Assembly: GCF_003286085.1 (NCBI RefSeq)
Contig: NW_020825288.1
Coordinates: forward strand, 20,646,001 to 20,710,000
DNA length: 64,000 nt
Direction of reading: 5' to 3'
From: Drosophila persimilis
Lineage: Eukaryota > Arthropoda > Insecta > Diptera > Drosophilidae
A model generated the notes under the pieces. The model ran no database searches. It was not told where the DNA came from and saw only the letters and a list, made by a program, of their open reading frames with translations. Shown here one piece after another: positions 50,040-61,690 of this stretch; position 1 is the stretch's first letter, and every line of letters begins with the position of its first letter. The position numbers were made by a program, and so were the translations under genes.

Positions 50040-50780
50040 TCCAAGGAGCACCATTTTGCCGCTGGCATTTCAAAGTCCCCCACAGAAAAGTTCCGTTGCT
50101 GGGACCTCGTGCGCCAGCGACAAACAAAATGTTTCTCTCGCGAAAGCCCCAACAGAGGAGCCGGCAAAAGAGCGAAAAGCAAGAAGCTCCAACAACTCCA
50201 AGCACCGCTCAGACGCTGTCAACGCCAGCAGAGGCCAGACGTGGACGTCAATGCGGGCGTCGAAGTCAACGTCGACGTCGACTGCGTAAATTTATGTGAG
50301 AAATCCCAATTGAAAAAAGAGCAGCACGCGGCAGTGGCAGTGGCGGCGGCGGCGGCTCGCTCACGACACACATAAAGCAAAATAATGGCACATTCGTCAC
50401 ACTTAACGCGGCCGGCATCTGGCCATCTCGCTCGCACGCGCTCTAGCGCTGGCTCGCTCTCACACGCACACCAGACCATCCATCTTGCAGAGGGAGAGCG
50501 AGTGCTTGTGTGTGTGTGTGTGTGTGTGCAGGCGACAGCTGAGAATGCTTTATGACTCCTCCCTGTTTACGACGAGCGCAGCGCACATTTGCCGACGCAG
50601 GCAGAGGCAGAGCAGAGAATAGCGGCAGAGAGTAAGCAGCAGCAGAGGACAGAAGCATAAAGTCGGCCAAGTTTGGTTATTGGATCTCAGCGGGTGGCCG
50701 CAGTGGCGGGGGAAGAGCAACAACAGCTGTGAGAGCAATCAGAAAAAGAGAGAGAGAGAGAGAGAGAGCGAGCTGTTGGT
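50040..50780. promoter_or_regulatory. GC-rich GAGA/GCCAT island (possible Polycomb response element or upstream promoter)
   Basis: This island carries several GAGAG/CTCTC words, a long GA run at about 50,745-50,770, GCCAT-type Pho cores (for example near 50,421) and a GT run at about 50,508-50,528. The mix resembles fly Polycomb response elements and GAGA-dependent promoters. Several overlapping short frames are open here only because the DNA is GC-rich, and none resembles a protein I know. Function is inferred from motif content alone. Confidence 0.3.
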
Positions 50781-52191
50781 TCGTTTTTGTTTTTTTTTGC
50801 TTTGCTGTTGGGGTGGTTTATGCGTGCGTGTGATTTGTTGTTCTGCTTTCTGTTTCCCAGAGATCTATCTGTACGGTAAATGCACGGCCATGATTGTTTC
50901 TGCCGGCGGCAAAGTGGAAGAAATTATGGCACGCACTTTTTCTTTCAATAAAACACTCTTTCGATTATTTAAACGTTATATTACCCAAAATCTACTTTAG
51001 AAATAAAAACTAAATAAAAAACATATCAGAATTCACCAATAAATCCCGTTAGAGCATAATTAACTTGTCAAACGTAAAAAGACAAGAGACATCAGACAGA
51101 AAACATCATTGATGCTATTAATGCATTAATAGCGGAATTTTGCCACTTCTTGAGAGCGCCTTGGACGCTTGTTTAGTGTTTGCTCAAGATTTCTGCGTAG
51201 TGGCCGATGCATTTCTGATCGTATTATTTCCCCTGGTCCACTATTTACTGTGTACCAGTGCGCACCCTGCACTTGCGAGTCCACTCTCCTCACGAAAGTA
51301 CCGCAAAAGCTGTCGAATGCGAAAATCGACCAACGACTCTCTGAATTACGCAGAGAGCGCTCGGCAGCATAACTCACTCTGCTGCTCTCTGAGAGGCAGA
51401 GAGAGTGCAGCTTTTTTTTTTCTTGTGCTGCTCTTCCAAATGCTTTATGGTGCGACGGCAACGGCGACGGCGACGTTGACTGTGGCCGAGGACGAGGCAG
51501 CGCAGTCACATAAATAAAATCGCTCTCTTTGGCCGCTGCCCGGGTGCGCTCACACGAGTTTCTTATAAGATTATTTATATACTCCGCTGCCAGCGTGCCG
51601 TTTGCTGCTGCTGCTGCGGCTGCGGCCGGCGCTGGCGCTGACGCTGGCGCACACGTTCTGGATTAATAAGGATTTTCACATGCCGAATGGCAGAGGAGAG
51701 CTATATGCTACGAATTGAATGCTTTATGGGTTTAGTTCTATCAAACTCGTAAAGAAATCAACATCAAAAAAGCACTCGACGGTGGTATCCACACGACGTG
51801 TTACCCGTTACCGTTTCTTACCCCGTTACGTTACGTCTTTTAGCTGCCCGCCTCGTGTTTGCTCTCGTGCGTGTGTGCGTGTGTGTGTGTGTGTCCGTCG
51901 GTGCGTGCGTGCGTGCGTGAGAAAGAGAGGGGAGGGACACCGGGATCGGGACCTACCGCCGCCCTCTACTTGCACAGTATCCCACAAAAAACTACGCATC
52001 AAACACTTTTTGGGGTCTCTCAACAGAAGAACTAGCGACTATTCGGTCGCCTACGGTCGTCGCGGTTGTTACACCACACGCCACGCCTCCACCGTCCACT
52101 CCACCGTGCAACGTGCAACGTCCAACGTCCAACGGTTCTCCAATTGACAGATCATAAAACCGATATAAAACCTATCGAAAATTATCATAAA
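50371..52191. promoter_or_regulatory. Cluster of nine TTTATG/CATAAA sites upstream of the DPE promoter
   Basis: TTTATG or its complement occurs at 50,371, 50,549, 50,656, 50,817, 51,444, 51,509, 51,723, 52,153 and 52,186. This word is the core of Caudal and Abd-B binding sites. Caudal is known to act preferentially through DPE promoters, which would fit the promoter at 52,233. Caution: the word is common throughout this window, so the enrichment needs a proper background test. Confidence 0.3.
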
Positions 52192-52230
52192 AGCCAGACA
52201 AAAAAAGCCATTATTGCCCGCCTCCTGTCG
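50781..52230. other. Upstream region of the DPE promoter
   Basis: The stretch holds unique DNA with a GCTG-rich block (about 51,597-51,655), the homeodomain-type palindrome and most of the TTTATG sites. A GT/GCGT run lies at about 51,868-51,920 and TTAC-rich words near 51,800-51,835. No coding exon is supported. Confidence 0.4.
51114..51133. promoter_or_regulatory. Perfect 20-bp palindrome with paired homeodomain cores
   Basis: GCTATTAATGCATTAATAGC is a perfect palindrome. It contains TAAT-GC-ATTA, the spacing called P2 for cooperative dimers of paired-class homeodomains, flanked by further ATTA/TAAT cores. It lies 1.1 kb upstream of the DPE promoter. Which factor binds is unknown. Confidence 0.3.
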
Positions 52231-52265
52231 TCAGTCGCTCCGAGGACCTTGTCCGGCAAAGATAC
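52231..52265 (+). promoter_or_regulatory. TATA-less core promoter: initiator plus DPE
   Basis: TCAGTC at 52,231-52,236 matches the fly initiator, with the A at 52,233 taken as +1. AGATAC at 52,260-52,265 falls at +28 to +33 and fits the DPE consensus (R-G-W-Y-V, and the wider functional set D-S-W-Y-V-Y). A G lies at +24, as preferred in DPE promoters. I see no TATA box at -30. Initiator and DPE work only at fixed spacing, so the exact placement is meaningful. DPE promoters are typical of developmental genes, including several homeotic genes. Confidence 0.6.
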
Positions 52266-52791
52266 TACAAAAACAGAGAGGAAGAGGACAAAATTCCCAT
52301 AAGAAAAATTTCGCGCGCGCAATTTTTTCGAAAAGGTCGTGTCGAGCCGGTGTCTCCGGTGCTGCCTCAATCCTCGATTTGTGCAATATCCCAAAACCCA
52401 GAAAACATAGAAGATATATCCATATAGGGATTACCGATTTGTTGTGCAAAATCCAAAGCCAAAAAGAAAAAGAAATCCCTAAAAATCCCTAAAATCTAAG
52501 TGTTTTTACCATATAAAATATATATATATATATTATATCGTATAATCCTCCAGCCTGAAAACTTGAAAAACTTTCAACATTTTCTAGTCCACGAGCAATA
52601 TTTACACACTTACAAAAATAATAATAAAAAAGACAACCAAAAAAAAAGTCAAATACAAAAGAAGAGCAAAAGTTTTCTGCCGCAACAAAAAGTGTTTTTC
52701 TGGCACGTGCAAAAAAGTTGGGGGGCTAAAACATTGAGACCCCAGGATTCCAAGGATAAGAGTCAGTCACACACATTATTGGATTTAAAAG
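52233..52791 (+). other. Candidate non-coding first exon (5' leader) of an unidentified plus-strand gene
   Basis: The exon is proposed from three signals that agree. It begins at the A of an initiator, TCAGTC, with a downstream promoter element at the exact required distance. It contains no ATG in any frame over 559 nt, where roughly nine would be expected by chance, and the ATG-free run extends well beyond both ends. It ends at a strong 5' splice site, AAAAG followed by GTAAGC. The second half is very A-rich (about 52,440-52,700), as many fly leaders are, with a TA run near 52,515-52,532. No protein is encoded, so the gene cannot be named, and the next exon is not recognised in the remaining 11 kb. 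Transcription could instead start upstream, because the ATG-free run starts at 51,729. That this is a leader is my inference; the signals are seen directly. Confidence 0.55.
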
Positions 52792-52800
52792 GTAAGCGAC
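52786..52800 (+). other. 5' splice site (donor) of the 52.2 kb leader exon
   Basis: The sequence reads TTAAAAG then GTAAGCG, with the exon ending at 52,791 and the intron GT at 52,792-52,793. It fits the donor consensus (MAG then GTRAGT) at nearly every position. Its position inside an ATG-free region downstream of an Inr/DPE promoter makes it more credible than an isolated match. Confidence 0.5.
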
Positions 52801-52860
52801 TGGGTCTTAGGCATTCAATTTTCCTAAGGGGGGGAAACGGAGCAACACTTGGGTTAATTT

Positions 52861-54975
52861 ATGGTCTAGATGTGGGTTAAAGGTTCACTGAAAGAAATGG
52901 GGTTTGAGAAAGAGCTGTCTAAAGGGATTTGGGGTATATTCTGTTGTATCTAAGTATCTTTTTCTATGTTGCCTATAGGAAAAGGTTCTTGAATAATTCC
53001 TTAAATATGTTATAAATTATATACAAATTTTAATATATAATTTTGATATAAAGCAAAGGTCTTTTCTATGAGAAATTGCCATGAAATATCTAAGCTATGA
53101 TTTGGAACATAAAAGTCACCGATCATATAAGAAATTGCCTAATAATATCCCTAGTTTGTCAAGAAATTGTAATCTTATATAAACAAATCCATAAAAAACA
53201 AAGTTTTCTTCTTCTATACAAGTTTCTTATGGGATTTCTTTCAAAGAAAAACATAGTTCTTCTAAGTATTTCATATAAACCGAAAATTAAAGAAAATCTC
53301 TAGAGTTTATAGGAGAAATATAGGTTTAGAGAGCCCGTTTGAAAGTTGTTCTAGAAAGATACTATAAATCTATCAAGAAATGGTTCCAAAAAGAACTTAA
53401 AAAAGAAATCTCTCTTCAGAAATAGTTTTTTATGTTTTTTCTATCTCCTTAAGAAGGTTCTTCAAGGCAGAGTTCCTTTTTAATATTTCATATAAATATT
53501 ATAATACAAAGAAACTTGGAATAAAATATATAGATTTTGTTGTTTGCTCTCTAAAATATATTTGAATTTCCATCAAATATTTTCGAACTTTCTTCAACCC
53601 AAAAGTTTTTTCTAAGTGTAAAATGGAAGCTATAACTTTTGCCAGAACTCGGGCGAGAGCGAGAGAGAGAGATTCAACACTTCATAATTCAAAAAGTTGT
53701 TTTTCATTTTGGGGATACAGGGTCCAGGGTCCAGGGTCCAGGGTCCAGGTCCATCACTCATTTGCTGTGCAACAAAATTGCTGCAGCAACTGTTGACAGG
53801 CTTATTAGCCATTTGCATAAATTTTAACGCCCATTTGGAGGGCCTAGAAGGCCCCCCACCCCCCTCCACCCTCCAACACATTTTTAGAGAAGTTTGAAGC
53901 TGCAGAAGGAGCAACGGCGGAGTTGCAGGGCGGCGGCCCCTACGACCGACCGACCGACCGCACGAGTAATGGCCGCTTTGAACTTGGAATTTCTCTCCTG
54001 CTTTTGTGAATTATTGCACATATCCTGGGCAACATAGTTTTCACTTCCCACCGAATGGAACACACACACACACACACACACATAGATACAGCCCAGTCCT
54101 TTGCTAGGATTTTGGGTTCGCATAGAAAATTTATGCGGCCATTGCGTTGCAGTTGTCCTATGTCCTTCGTCCTGCGTCCTCCGTCCTTGTTGTTGGTGTT
54201 GTCCCAGTTGTCGGTTCGGGTCGGACGGTCGTCTGTCTGGTGGCCTTTTGCATATTTGTCGCACTCTCCTCCTCGTGTGGCGTCTGCCACTTAACCCCTC
54301 GCTATATCTCTCTCTCTGCTTCTCATTTTCTCTATATTTTCCCCTTTCTCTCATTGCACTTGCGCGTAAATTTAAATATTTTTCCATTTTTTAATGCAAT
54401 TTTTTGTGCAATTTTATTTGTTGACACATTTCCACATTTTCCCTTTGCATTTACCCCATATTTGTAGACATTTTCTCTTCATTTTCCCCCCATTTTTCCC
54501 TCTGTATATTTTCCCCATTTCATTTCCCCATCTCTTATCAAATCCCATCGATTGTCGGTATTATTTACTCATAATTCAATCGATTTAATCAGCTGGAAAT
54601 GTTACACAGCTGACAAAATCATAAACTCCTCTCCACTCTACGTTTTCTCTGTGTTTTTGTTTTTGTGTCTGTTTTTGTTTTTGTTTTGCAATGCAGAAAA
54701 CTTTTTGCCGTGATTTATGGGCCCAAAAAAAGGGCAGACATTCGATGCATACAGTGGGTTACATTTTATATTATTATGGGAAATATGTATGTATCTAGGG
54801 GTCTAGAGATCTATGTATAATCCCATCATGGATGCTCCAAAGTTTTTAATACGAGTTTCTTTACATTTATCAAAGTTTTTTTTAGCTTCAAATAGGGTTT
54901 AAAGTCTATTTTAGATGGTTTTTAAGGTATTTTCCTCTCTAAAAAATATATAAATATTTAGAGAAATATATAAAA
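52861..54975. other. Presumed intron sequence after the leader exon
   Basis: AT-rich to 53,630, then a 7-bp GGTCCAG repeat (53,719-53,752), a CGAC run near 53,944-53,958, a CA run (54,061-54,082) and CGTCCT words (54,165-54,190). No next exon recognised. Confidence 0.4.
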
Positions 54976-55390
54976 TATAGAAAAATATTCTATAAAAGCG
55001 CTGTAGCATATTTTTTCTGCAATTTGTATATTTTTCTAAAAATTGTTCTATATTTCTGTCTATTTATTTCTATATATTTTTTTTCAATTTAAATTGCAAA
55101 TGTTTTGAATATTCCTTTAAAAATTCATATACTTTTATCTCCATTTTTTGAACCCATTTTTCAGTATTTATCTATAGAAAAATATTTTATAAAAGCGCTA
55201 AAGCATATTTTTTCTGCAATTTGTATATTTTTCCGCATATATTTTTATATTTTTTTTCTATTTATTTCCATATTATTTTCTTTTAATTTAAATTGCAAAT
55301 ATTTTGAATAATACTTGGAAAAATCATCTACTAGTATCTCAATTTTTTTAAACCCAATTTTTAATATAATATTTCACTATTTACCCTTAT
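54976..55390 (+). repeat. 197-bp tandem duplication
   Basis: AAAAGCGCT then AGCATATTTTTTCTGCAATT occurs at 54,994 and again at 55,191, with matching but diverged tails (AATTTAAATTGCAAAT). Confidence 0.75.
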
Positions 55391-56300
55391 ATTTTCTTTA
55401 ATTTTAATAGTGGAAAATTCAACCTAATATTAATAATAGAAATATGATTTATCATATATGTTTCATTGCTTTCAAAACCCCTAAACATTTACGAAACACC
55501 AGAGAAATGGCCCCAAAATAATGCACAATTTATTTCCTAACATTTTTCCACATTTTTGTTGAATTTTCTCTCCACCATTTTTCATCTCAATTCAACTTTT
55601 AATCAACTTCGCACTTCAGGGCTAACACACACCTTAAAAAAAGATTTATATTGCGGCGACAAGTCTTTTGTAAAAACATTAATCAGAGTCAGAGCCAAAG
55701 CCAGAGCCTCCTCATTCGAAAAAACAAAACCAAAAACTCAGCAACAAAATAAACGAAATTGTTGTTAATAAAAAAAAAAAAAAAACAACCTTTGGAGACA
55801 ATGAAAGAAAACTTGTTTTGTTTGGGGTTTCGGGGATTTGAAATTAAAATATTATAAAATCCCTCTATTGATGGATGGCGACACAAACGAAACGACCAAA
55901 ACGATGGCTAATTAATCATATGCACAGAAAAACAACAACAACAAAACCCAAACAGAAATCCAACAAAATCTCCAAAAACTTCACACAAACGAAACAAAAG
56001 GCGGCACAGAAACGGTATTATTTTTAAATGAAATCAGTTTAGTTTTTGTGTTTTATTTGTTGGTAAAAAATGGCTTCATCTCGGGATTTGCTTGCGGTTT
56101 GAGGGCGTTGCAGGGTCTCTCTCGCTCTCTCTCTCTGTCTCCCTCTGCCCCTGGGGATTGGGGGAGTGGACTTTGATAAGCCCCGACGGAAATGGCCGAA
56201 TGGAGTTTTCTTTATCGTTTCATTGGAGGGACCACTGGGACCTATGTACTTCTTTTGTGCTAAAATTAGCTTCGAATTGTATTTATCTTACATTTTTTGC
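55391..56300. other. AT-rich to mixed spacer
   Basis: AACAAAAC-rich DNA at 55,925-56,000 and a CT run near 56,117-56,137. No gene seen. Confidence 0.4.
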
Positions 56301-56960
56301 TTATATTTTTTAAATGATTAAAATATTGAGCACAAAAATGTTGGGAATTCAATTTCAATAGAAAAGTAATGATAAAAATATAGTAAAATAAAAACTATTT
56401 AAAAAAAAATGTGGAATGCAAATAAAGCAAGAAATAGGATCTAAAACATAAACAACATTTTTAAAAAATATAGATAAATTAGAAATTAAATTGATAGGTA
56501 TTTAAAATGATTTAAATATTGAGTAAAAAATGTTTTGATATTAAAAACAAATGGTAAAGAATATAATAAAATACAAACAATTTTTAAAATGCATCAATAA
56601 ATAAATAAAATAACAAAAAACAATTTTCAAAATTAATTGATAGGGTTTTTAAAATGATTAAAATATTGAGTAAAATGACAAATAAGATTAAAAACATAAA
56701 AACAAATTTCAAAATATAAAAAAATAAATGAATACATTTTTAAAATGATTAAAAAATTGAGTAATAAAATGTTTTGATATTAAAAACAAATGGTTAAAAT
56801 ATAATAAACTACAAACAATTTATAAAAGTACTAAAAACAGTACACAACATTTTTCAAATATAAAAAAAATTCAAAATAAATTTATAGGTTTTAAAAATGA
56901 TTCAAATATTTAGTAAAACTCAAGGAAATGATTTTAAAAAATTAGAAATTTATTTTATTT
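56301..56960 (+). repeat. Degenerate AAATGATTAAAATATTGAG array
   Basis: This phrase begins diverged units near 56,313, 56,505, 56,660, 56,743 and 56,895. Several units also share GATATTAAAAACAAATGG. Spacing is irregular. Confidence 0.65.
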
Positions 56961-57720
56961 TATTTTATTACTTCGTTTGGTACTTGAAATGTTAAAAATA
57001 ATAATTAAAAAATTAGGAAAATATTTTTACTAAAATAAAAAAGACATAAAACTGCCAACATTTTATCCATTTTGTTGCATAAAAAATCACCAATATTTGT
57101 AGGGCTCTCCCACTTGTTGTAGTTGTTTTTGTTTTTGTTATTGTGGTTTCTGCAGCAATAAAAAAGGACCTTCTATATTCCGAGAAAAATACTAGACCCC
57201 AAAAAGGGTTTGTTGTTACTGCAGCAAAATGCAATTCTGGCTTTCAGCACTCGTACTATTTGCAGGCACTGTGCGGGGCTGTGCAGGGCTGTGCAGAGGG
57301 GGGGCTTTCCAGTCGAAAATGAAGTTGAAATGGGTGTATCCCGGGGCCAAGGATTGAGAGGCAGGGCCTATGCAGGGCGCACAGCTCTAGAGGGAGCTAC
57401 GAGGCACCGCTACGAGAGGCCCCCAGTCGCCCAGCGGGGAAGCTCCTGCCGCAGCGCCTCGCAGTGACATTGCGCCCCGAAACGAACCGAGGCGAAGCGG
57501 GTGACAATGATTTATGGCAAAGAGATACCCAAGCGACAACGAAACGCAAAAAACTCACCAAAAAAAAAAAAAAAAACGAGAGAGAACTCCTCGAAACACA
57601 ACCCAAAAATATTTACAGAACATTTTCAGCCCAACAAAAAACAAAAACAGAAAAATCCAGCAGCAGCAGAAAGAGAAAGCAACACACACAAAAACGCGAA
57701 TGAAAACAAATTGAAAGGCA
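56961..57720. other. Unique spacer with A-rich plus strand
   Basis: GC-richer at 57,240-57,500, then A-rich with AAC/AAAC words. The lysine-rich frame 57,501-57,830 reflects A-richness and is not called. Confidence 0.4.
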
Positions 57721-57990
57721 GAGAAAAACTAACGAAAAACTACCTAAAATTAAGGCAAAAAAAAACTGCGAAACTACGCCAAAAAATCGACTCAAAACTA
57801 CCCAAAATCAAAGCCAAAAATCTGCCTTAAGCTACAGAAAAAATGGCAGAAAATTTACCTTAAACTATGCCTAAAAATCGTTGTAAAAATTTACCTTAAA
57901 CTCTGTAAAATTTTACCTAAAAATCCTGTCATATTTATGCCCAAAAATATCTGAAAACCATTTGCCAAAAATCTACCTTAAAGACACCGA
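57721..57990 (+). repeat. Degenerate A-rich ACTACC/CCAAAAAT array
   Basis: CTACCTTAAA, GCCAAAAATCTGCC and TTTACCTTAAACT phrases recur about every 35-45 bases. Confidence 0.55.
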
Positions 57991-59790
57991 ATTTTGCTCA
58001 AGGAAAAGTCAATTTTTTAATGCCCAAAATGTCCTTGAAAATGCAACAACAAAAGGAAAATTCTTGGGTAAATGAAAGTGCAAGGCAAAAATCTGACCTG
58101 TTGACCTGCTGCTGATTTTTATGATTTCTTTGCCTTTTTGTCACTTGCGAGTCATAAATGAGGGAGAATTTCCCAACCAAAAATTGGGATTAAAGGGCCA
58201 TTAGGAAGTCACCTGCAAGGCGGAAGGTCCTGGCCTCCTGCCTCTTCTCTGCCTCCTTTTTTTTTTTGATTATGCAATGGTCATAAAAATTAATATGCGT
58301 CCTTCGGTTTTTGTGGCAATTTGCTGCGCTCTTCGCTCGCCTCTCTGGCTGCATCTACATGACTTTTGGCTTCTTTCGAGGCTAAGAGACCCGAATCTCT
58401 CTGAAGGTTACCTGTTTTTACAGTTTAGAGGCATGCCCCTGCCTGCTGCCGGCTGCCCCTCCTTCGACTTTTTTTTCTTCTTCTCTTAAATTATTATTTA
58501 TGATCTGGCATTGTTGTCGCGCCGTCGATGATCTGGAAAAGAACGACTGCAATTCTATGCATCCTTTGGGCTACTTCTCTCTCCCTCTCTCTCTTCCTCT
58601 CTGTCTCTCTTTCGTCTTTCCTTTCGATCTTTTACTTTCATTGAAAATCGAAATTTCGTAATAAATCAAATTCCATTTTTGTGTGGGGTTTGTCTTGTGC
58701 TTTGGATATTCGTATAAATCAAAATCTTTGGGATTGCAATGTTTAGATTTTCTTGGTGCATTGTTTGGGGCAGGGTTTAAGGATTAAAGGAAGGCCAGAG
58801 ATGCCACAGATGCAGATACATCGCATGGGAAGCAGGTTATTTTTCCTGGCAAGATTTTCAGGGATTAACGTTCTAAACGGGGAGAATAAGAGCTCTGGAG
58901 ATGGCTAGTAGCCACAAATACTTCCGAACCAAAGCTTTTATAAGAAAGATCCATCTTTGGGGGGTTTTTCTTGGTTTTTTTGGGGCATTTCTTGTGGGAT
59001 TTTGTTCCACTTCGAAGCCCGATCGTGCATCGTCTGTGAAACGCGGCCTTAAACGTTTGAAATTCCAGCCTCGGGACCGCCGAAAGAACACACAGCCAGC
59101 AGATGCAGATCCACAGATCCGGTTCCCAAAAGATACAAATAGCGGGACTCAAATCCAGAGCATGTCTAATTGTTTTGCGTACTTAAAAAAGAGAGCAATG
59201 GAAATCCATATTCCATATTTTTGTCATATTTTTGTTTGGACAACACGGCGCCGTCCCGCCGTCCCGCCGCCGCCCTGCCGCTGCCACCCGCTGCTGCCGT
59301 TGCAATATGCAAATGCCGCCACATATGTTTGAGACACGCGTGGACTTCTTTATAGAGAATATTTCGGGCCATTTCTAATGTACCAATTGCATCTACCACT
59401 CGCAGAGCAGCAGTCGAGTCGAGGCGAACAAAATCAAGATTTATTTGGATTTTTTTATGACTTATTGACTTCTTCGCACAAATAAATCATGAAATTTTCT
59501 CCCCATTGTGATGTGTTTGTGAAAATATTGGAAGTGAATGTGATTTATGGAGGCGACAGGACGACAAACGACGACACACATGCGGCATTGGAACAATTCT
59601 CACGGTTGCAGCAGCGGCAGCGGCAGAGAGAGAGAGAGGAAAGGCAGGAGAAGCATGCAGGAAGGGCCATGCAGGAAAATCGGTTAAGAAAAAGGGAATC
59701 CAGTGGGTGAGCTCCTCATGATCGAGGAGCTGTGGATGGATGGAGGAAGGAGGAGATTACCAATTTGAGGGACTTTTTTTGGCCGGCATT
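57991..59790. other. Unique spacer
   Basis: CT-rich run at about 58,577-58,612, GCCGTCCC repeats near 59,255-59,290 and AGCGGCAGCGGCAG near 59,610. No coding exon recognised. Confidence 0.4.
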
Positions 59791-59794
59791 TGAA

Positions 59795-60390
59795 TAAGAA
59801 TAAAATACCACAAAAATACTGCTTTTAAAATACCAAAATTAAGAAATACCTAATATAATACCCAGAAAATACCAATAAAAATAACAAAAGAATACCAATT
59901 AAATACTAATATGAATACACGAAATTAGTACCCATAGAATACCAAAAAGAAAGCCCATAAAATACCAATATAAATACAAACAAAATAATACCCAGAATAT
60001 ACAAAAGAACACGTAGAAAATACTAAAAATAATACCCATTAAATACCTATATAAATAATAAATATAAACACCAGAAAATACCAATATAAACACCAAAAAG
60101 AATATCAAGAAAATACCCATATAAATTTGAAAAAAAAATAACAAGACTATACCATTTAAATACCAAAAAGAATAGTCTTAAAATACCACTGTAAATAGAA
60201 AAGAAAATTCCCAGAAAATTCGAATATAAATATAAAAAAGGATAACTAGAAAATACCAAAAGAAATAGCAAAAAGAATACCCATAAAATACAAAAAATAA
60301 TACCCAGAAAATTTGAGTATGAATATAAAAAAAGTTAACCTGAAAATACCAAAAGAAATACTGATAGTAATATATACAAAATGCCGTTAT
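59795..60390 (+). repeat. Degenerate AATACC array
   Basis: AAAATACCAATATAAATA and AATACCCATAAAATACC variants repeat every 25-35 bases for about 600 bases, all in one orientation. Confidence 0.75.
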
Positions 60391-61690
60391 AAATAAATAT
60401 TAATAGTCCTTTTTGTAGAAAGTTTTATGAAAATATTAACAAAATAAAATTACGATTTCAAACAGCTAAATAAAAACCATATAGTATCTAATGTTCTGTC
60501 CGATCAAGCATATTAATATATTTTTTTAAGGGAATAAAAGCTACTTTATTTTGTGCTCTATAAAGTTCTAATCAAAATCGTATTACCCTTTTTCAAAGGG
60601 GCTTGAAACGCAAGAAACAGAACGGCGAACAAATGTTCTTCCAAAAAAAAACCTGAGGCGGCAAATTTCAAGCAAACAAAGCAAGCAAAGTCCAGCCGCA
60701 AATACAACACACATCTGTAGATACAGATACATATATAGTACACATCTACCCATACAAATGTAATCCATATCTATGTATCTAAACTAAGTTAGCCGTGGGG
60801 CAAGTCGCAGACAAACAACAAAAACCACAAAAACCTACATGAAATAAAAACTCGACGAAAAAACTACACGAAAATGTTGCAAAAACCAAAAGATACGAAA
60901 AAAAAAGTAGAAGCGAAAAAGAGTTTGAGACGAAACGAAACGAAGGAGAAAAAAAAACAATGTCACACATGTCAAAGTTGTCGCAAAATGACACAAATGC
61001 GGCTGCGGCTGGGCTGCGGCTACGGATTGCTCACTGACCCAACAAACCCCCTAACCCCGCAACCCGCAACCCCAACCCCCACCGCGTGGTCTTGGACCCA
61101 CACAGATACCCAGATACACACTGATACAGATACAGATACAGATACAGATATAGCTCCACGTTGGTTTCTTTCTTTGGGCTTTGCGGCGGAGGAATCGTGT
61201 CAGCCTCAAAAAACACGAATCAACTCACTCGAAAGTCGCATCGTCGCAAAAATTTCGTGGAAATTTCACAATTAAAAAGGCAAAAGAAGCAAAAAACCCA
61301 ACAACAACAAAAAGAAATACAGACCTTAGGAAAGAGTTAACTGGAATGAAATATACTGAATGGACGGATGGTTGGATGGAAAGAGGAGTACGAGTACATC
61401 CGAGTACGAGTACGATTACGGAGTGTGTGCATATGAAAATCGTGTGTTTGCCATCAAAATCTGTTTTTTTGCGGACACTTTTGACCTGCTCTCGTTTTTG
61501 GCCCAATAAAAGAGAGATGTGGGGTAGAGATATTTGCAGAAATGGCAATGAAATGAGAGACAGACACAGGAAGAAGATTCTTTCAATGAAAAAAACCAAA
61601 AATAATTGTAAATTATTAATAAATATTTGGAAAATAATTATAAAAATATTTCCCCATATATACAACCAAAAAATAATAAAATACTAATAA
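60391..61690. other. Unique spacer with GATACA run
   Basis: GATACA units at 61,102-61,152 and GAGTAC words near 61,390-61,415. No gene seen. Confidence 0.4.

Larger units (their letters stand above)
51729..52860 (+). other. ATG-free region spanning promoter and leader
   Basis: I read this stretch base by base and found no ATG on the plus strand between the ATG at 51,726 and the one at 52,861. About 16-18 would be expected in 1,132 bases. Loss of upstream start codons is a hallmark of selected 5' leaders, so some transcripts may begin as far up as about 51.73 kb. The 5' part is rich in GTGCGT and ACGT words, with short imperfect repeats (AACGTGC/AACGTCC around 52,106-52,134). Confidence 0.6.

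Noticed and set aside
52500..52880. 126-codon frame over the leader exon and donor
   Set aside because: It has no ATG start and runs through a strong splice donor into presumed intron.
57501..57830. Lysine-rich 109-codon frame
   Set aside because: Direct product of an A-rich strand; neighbouring frames are also open.
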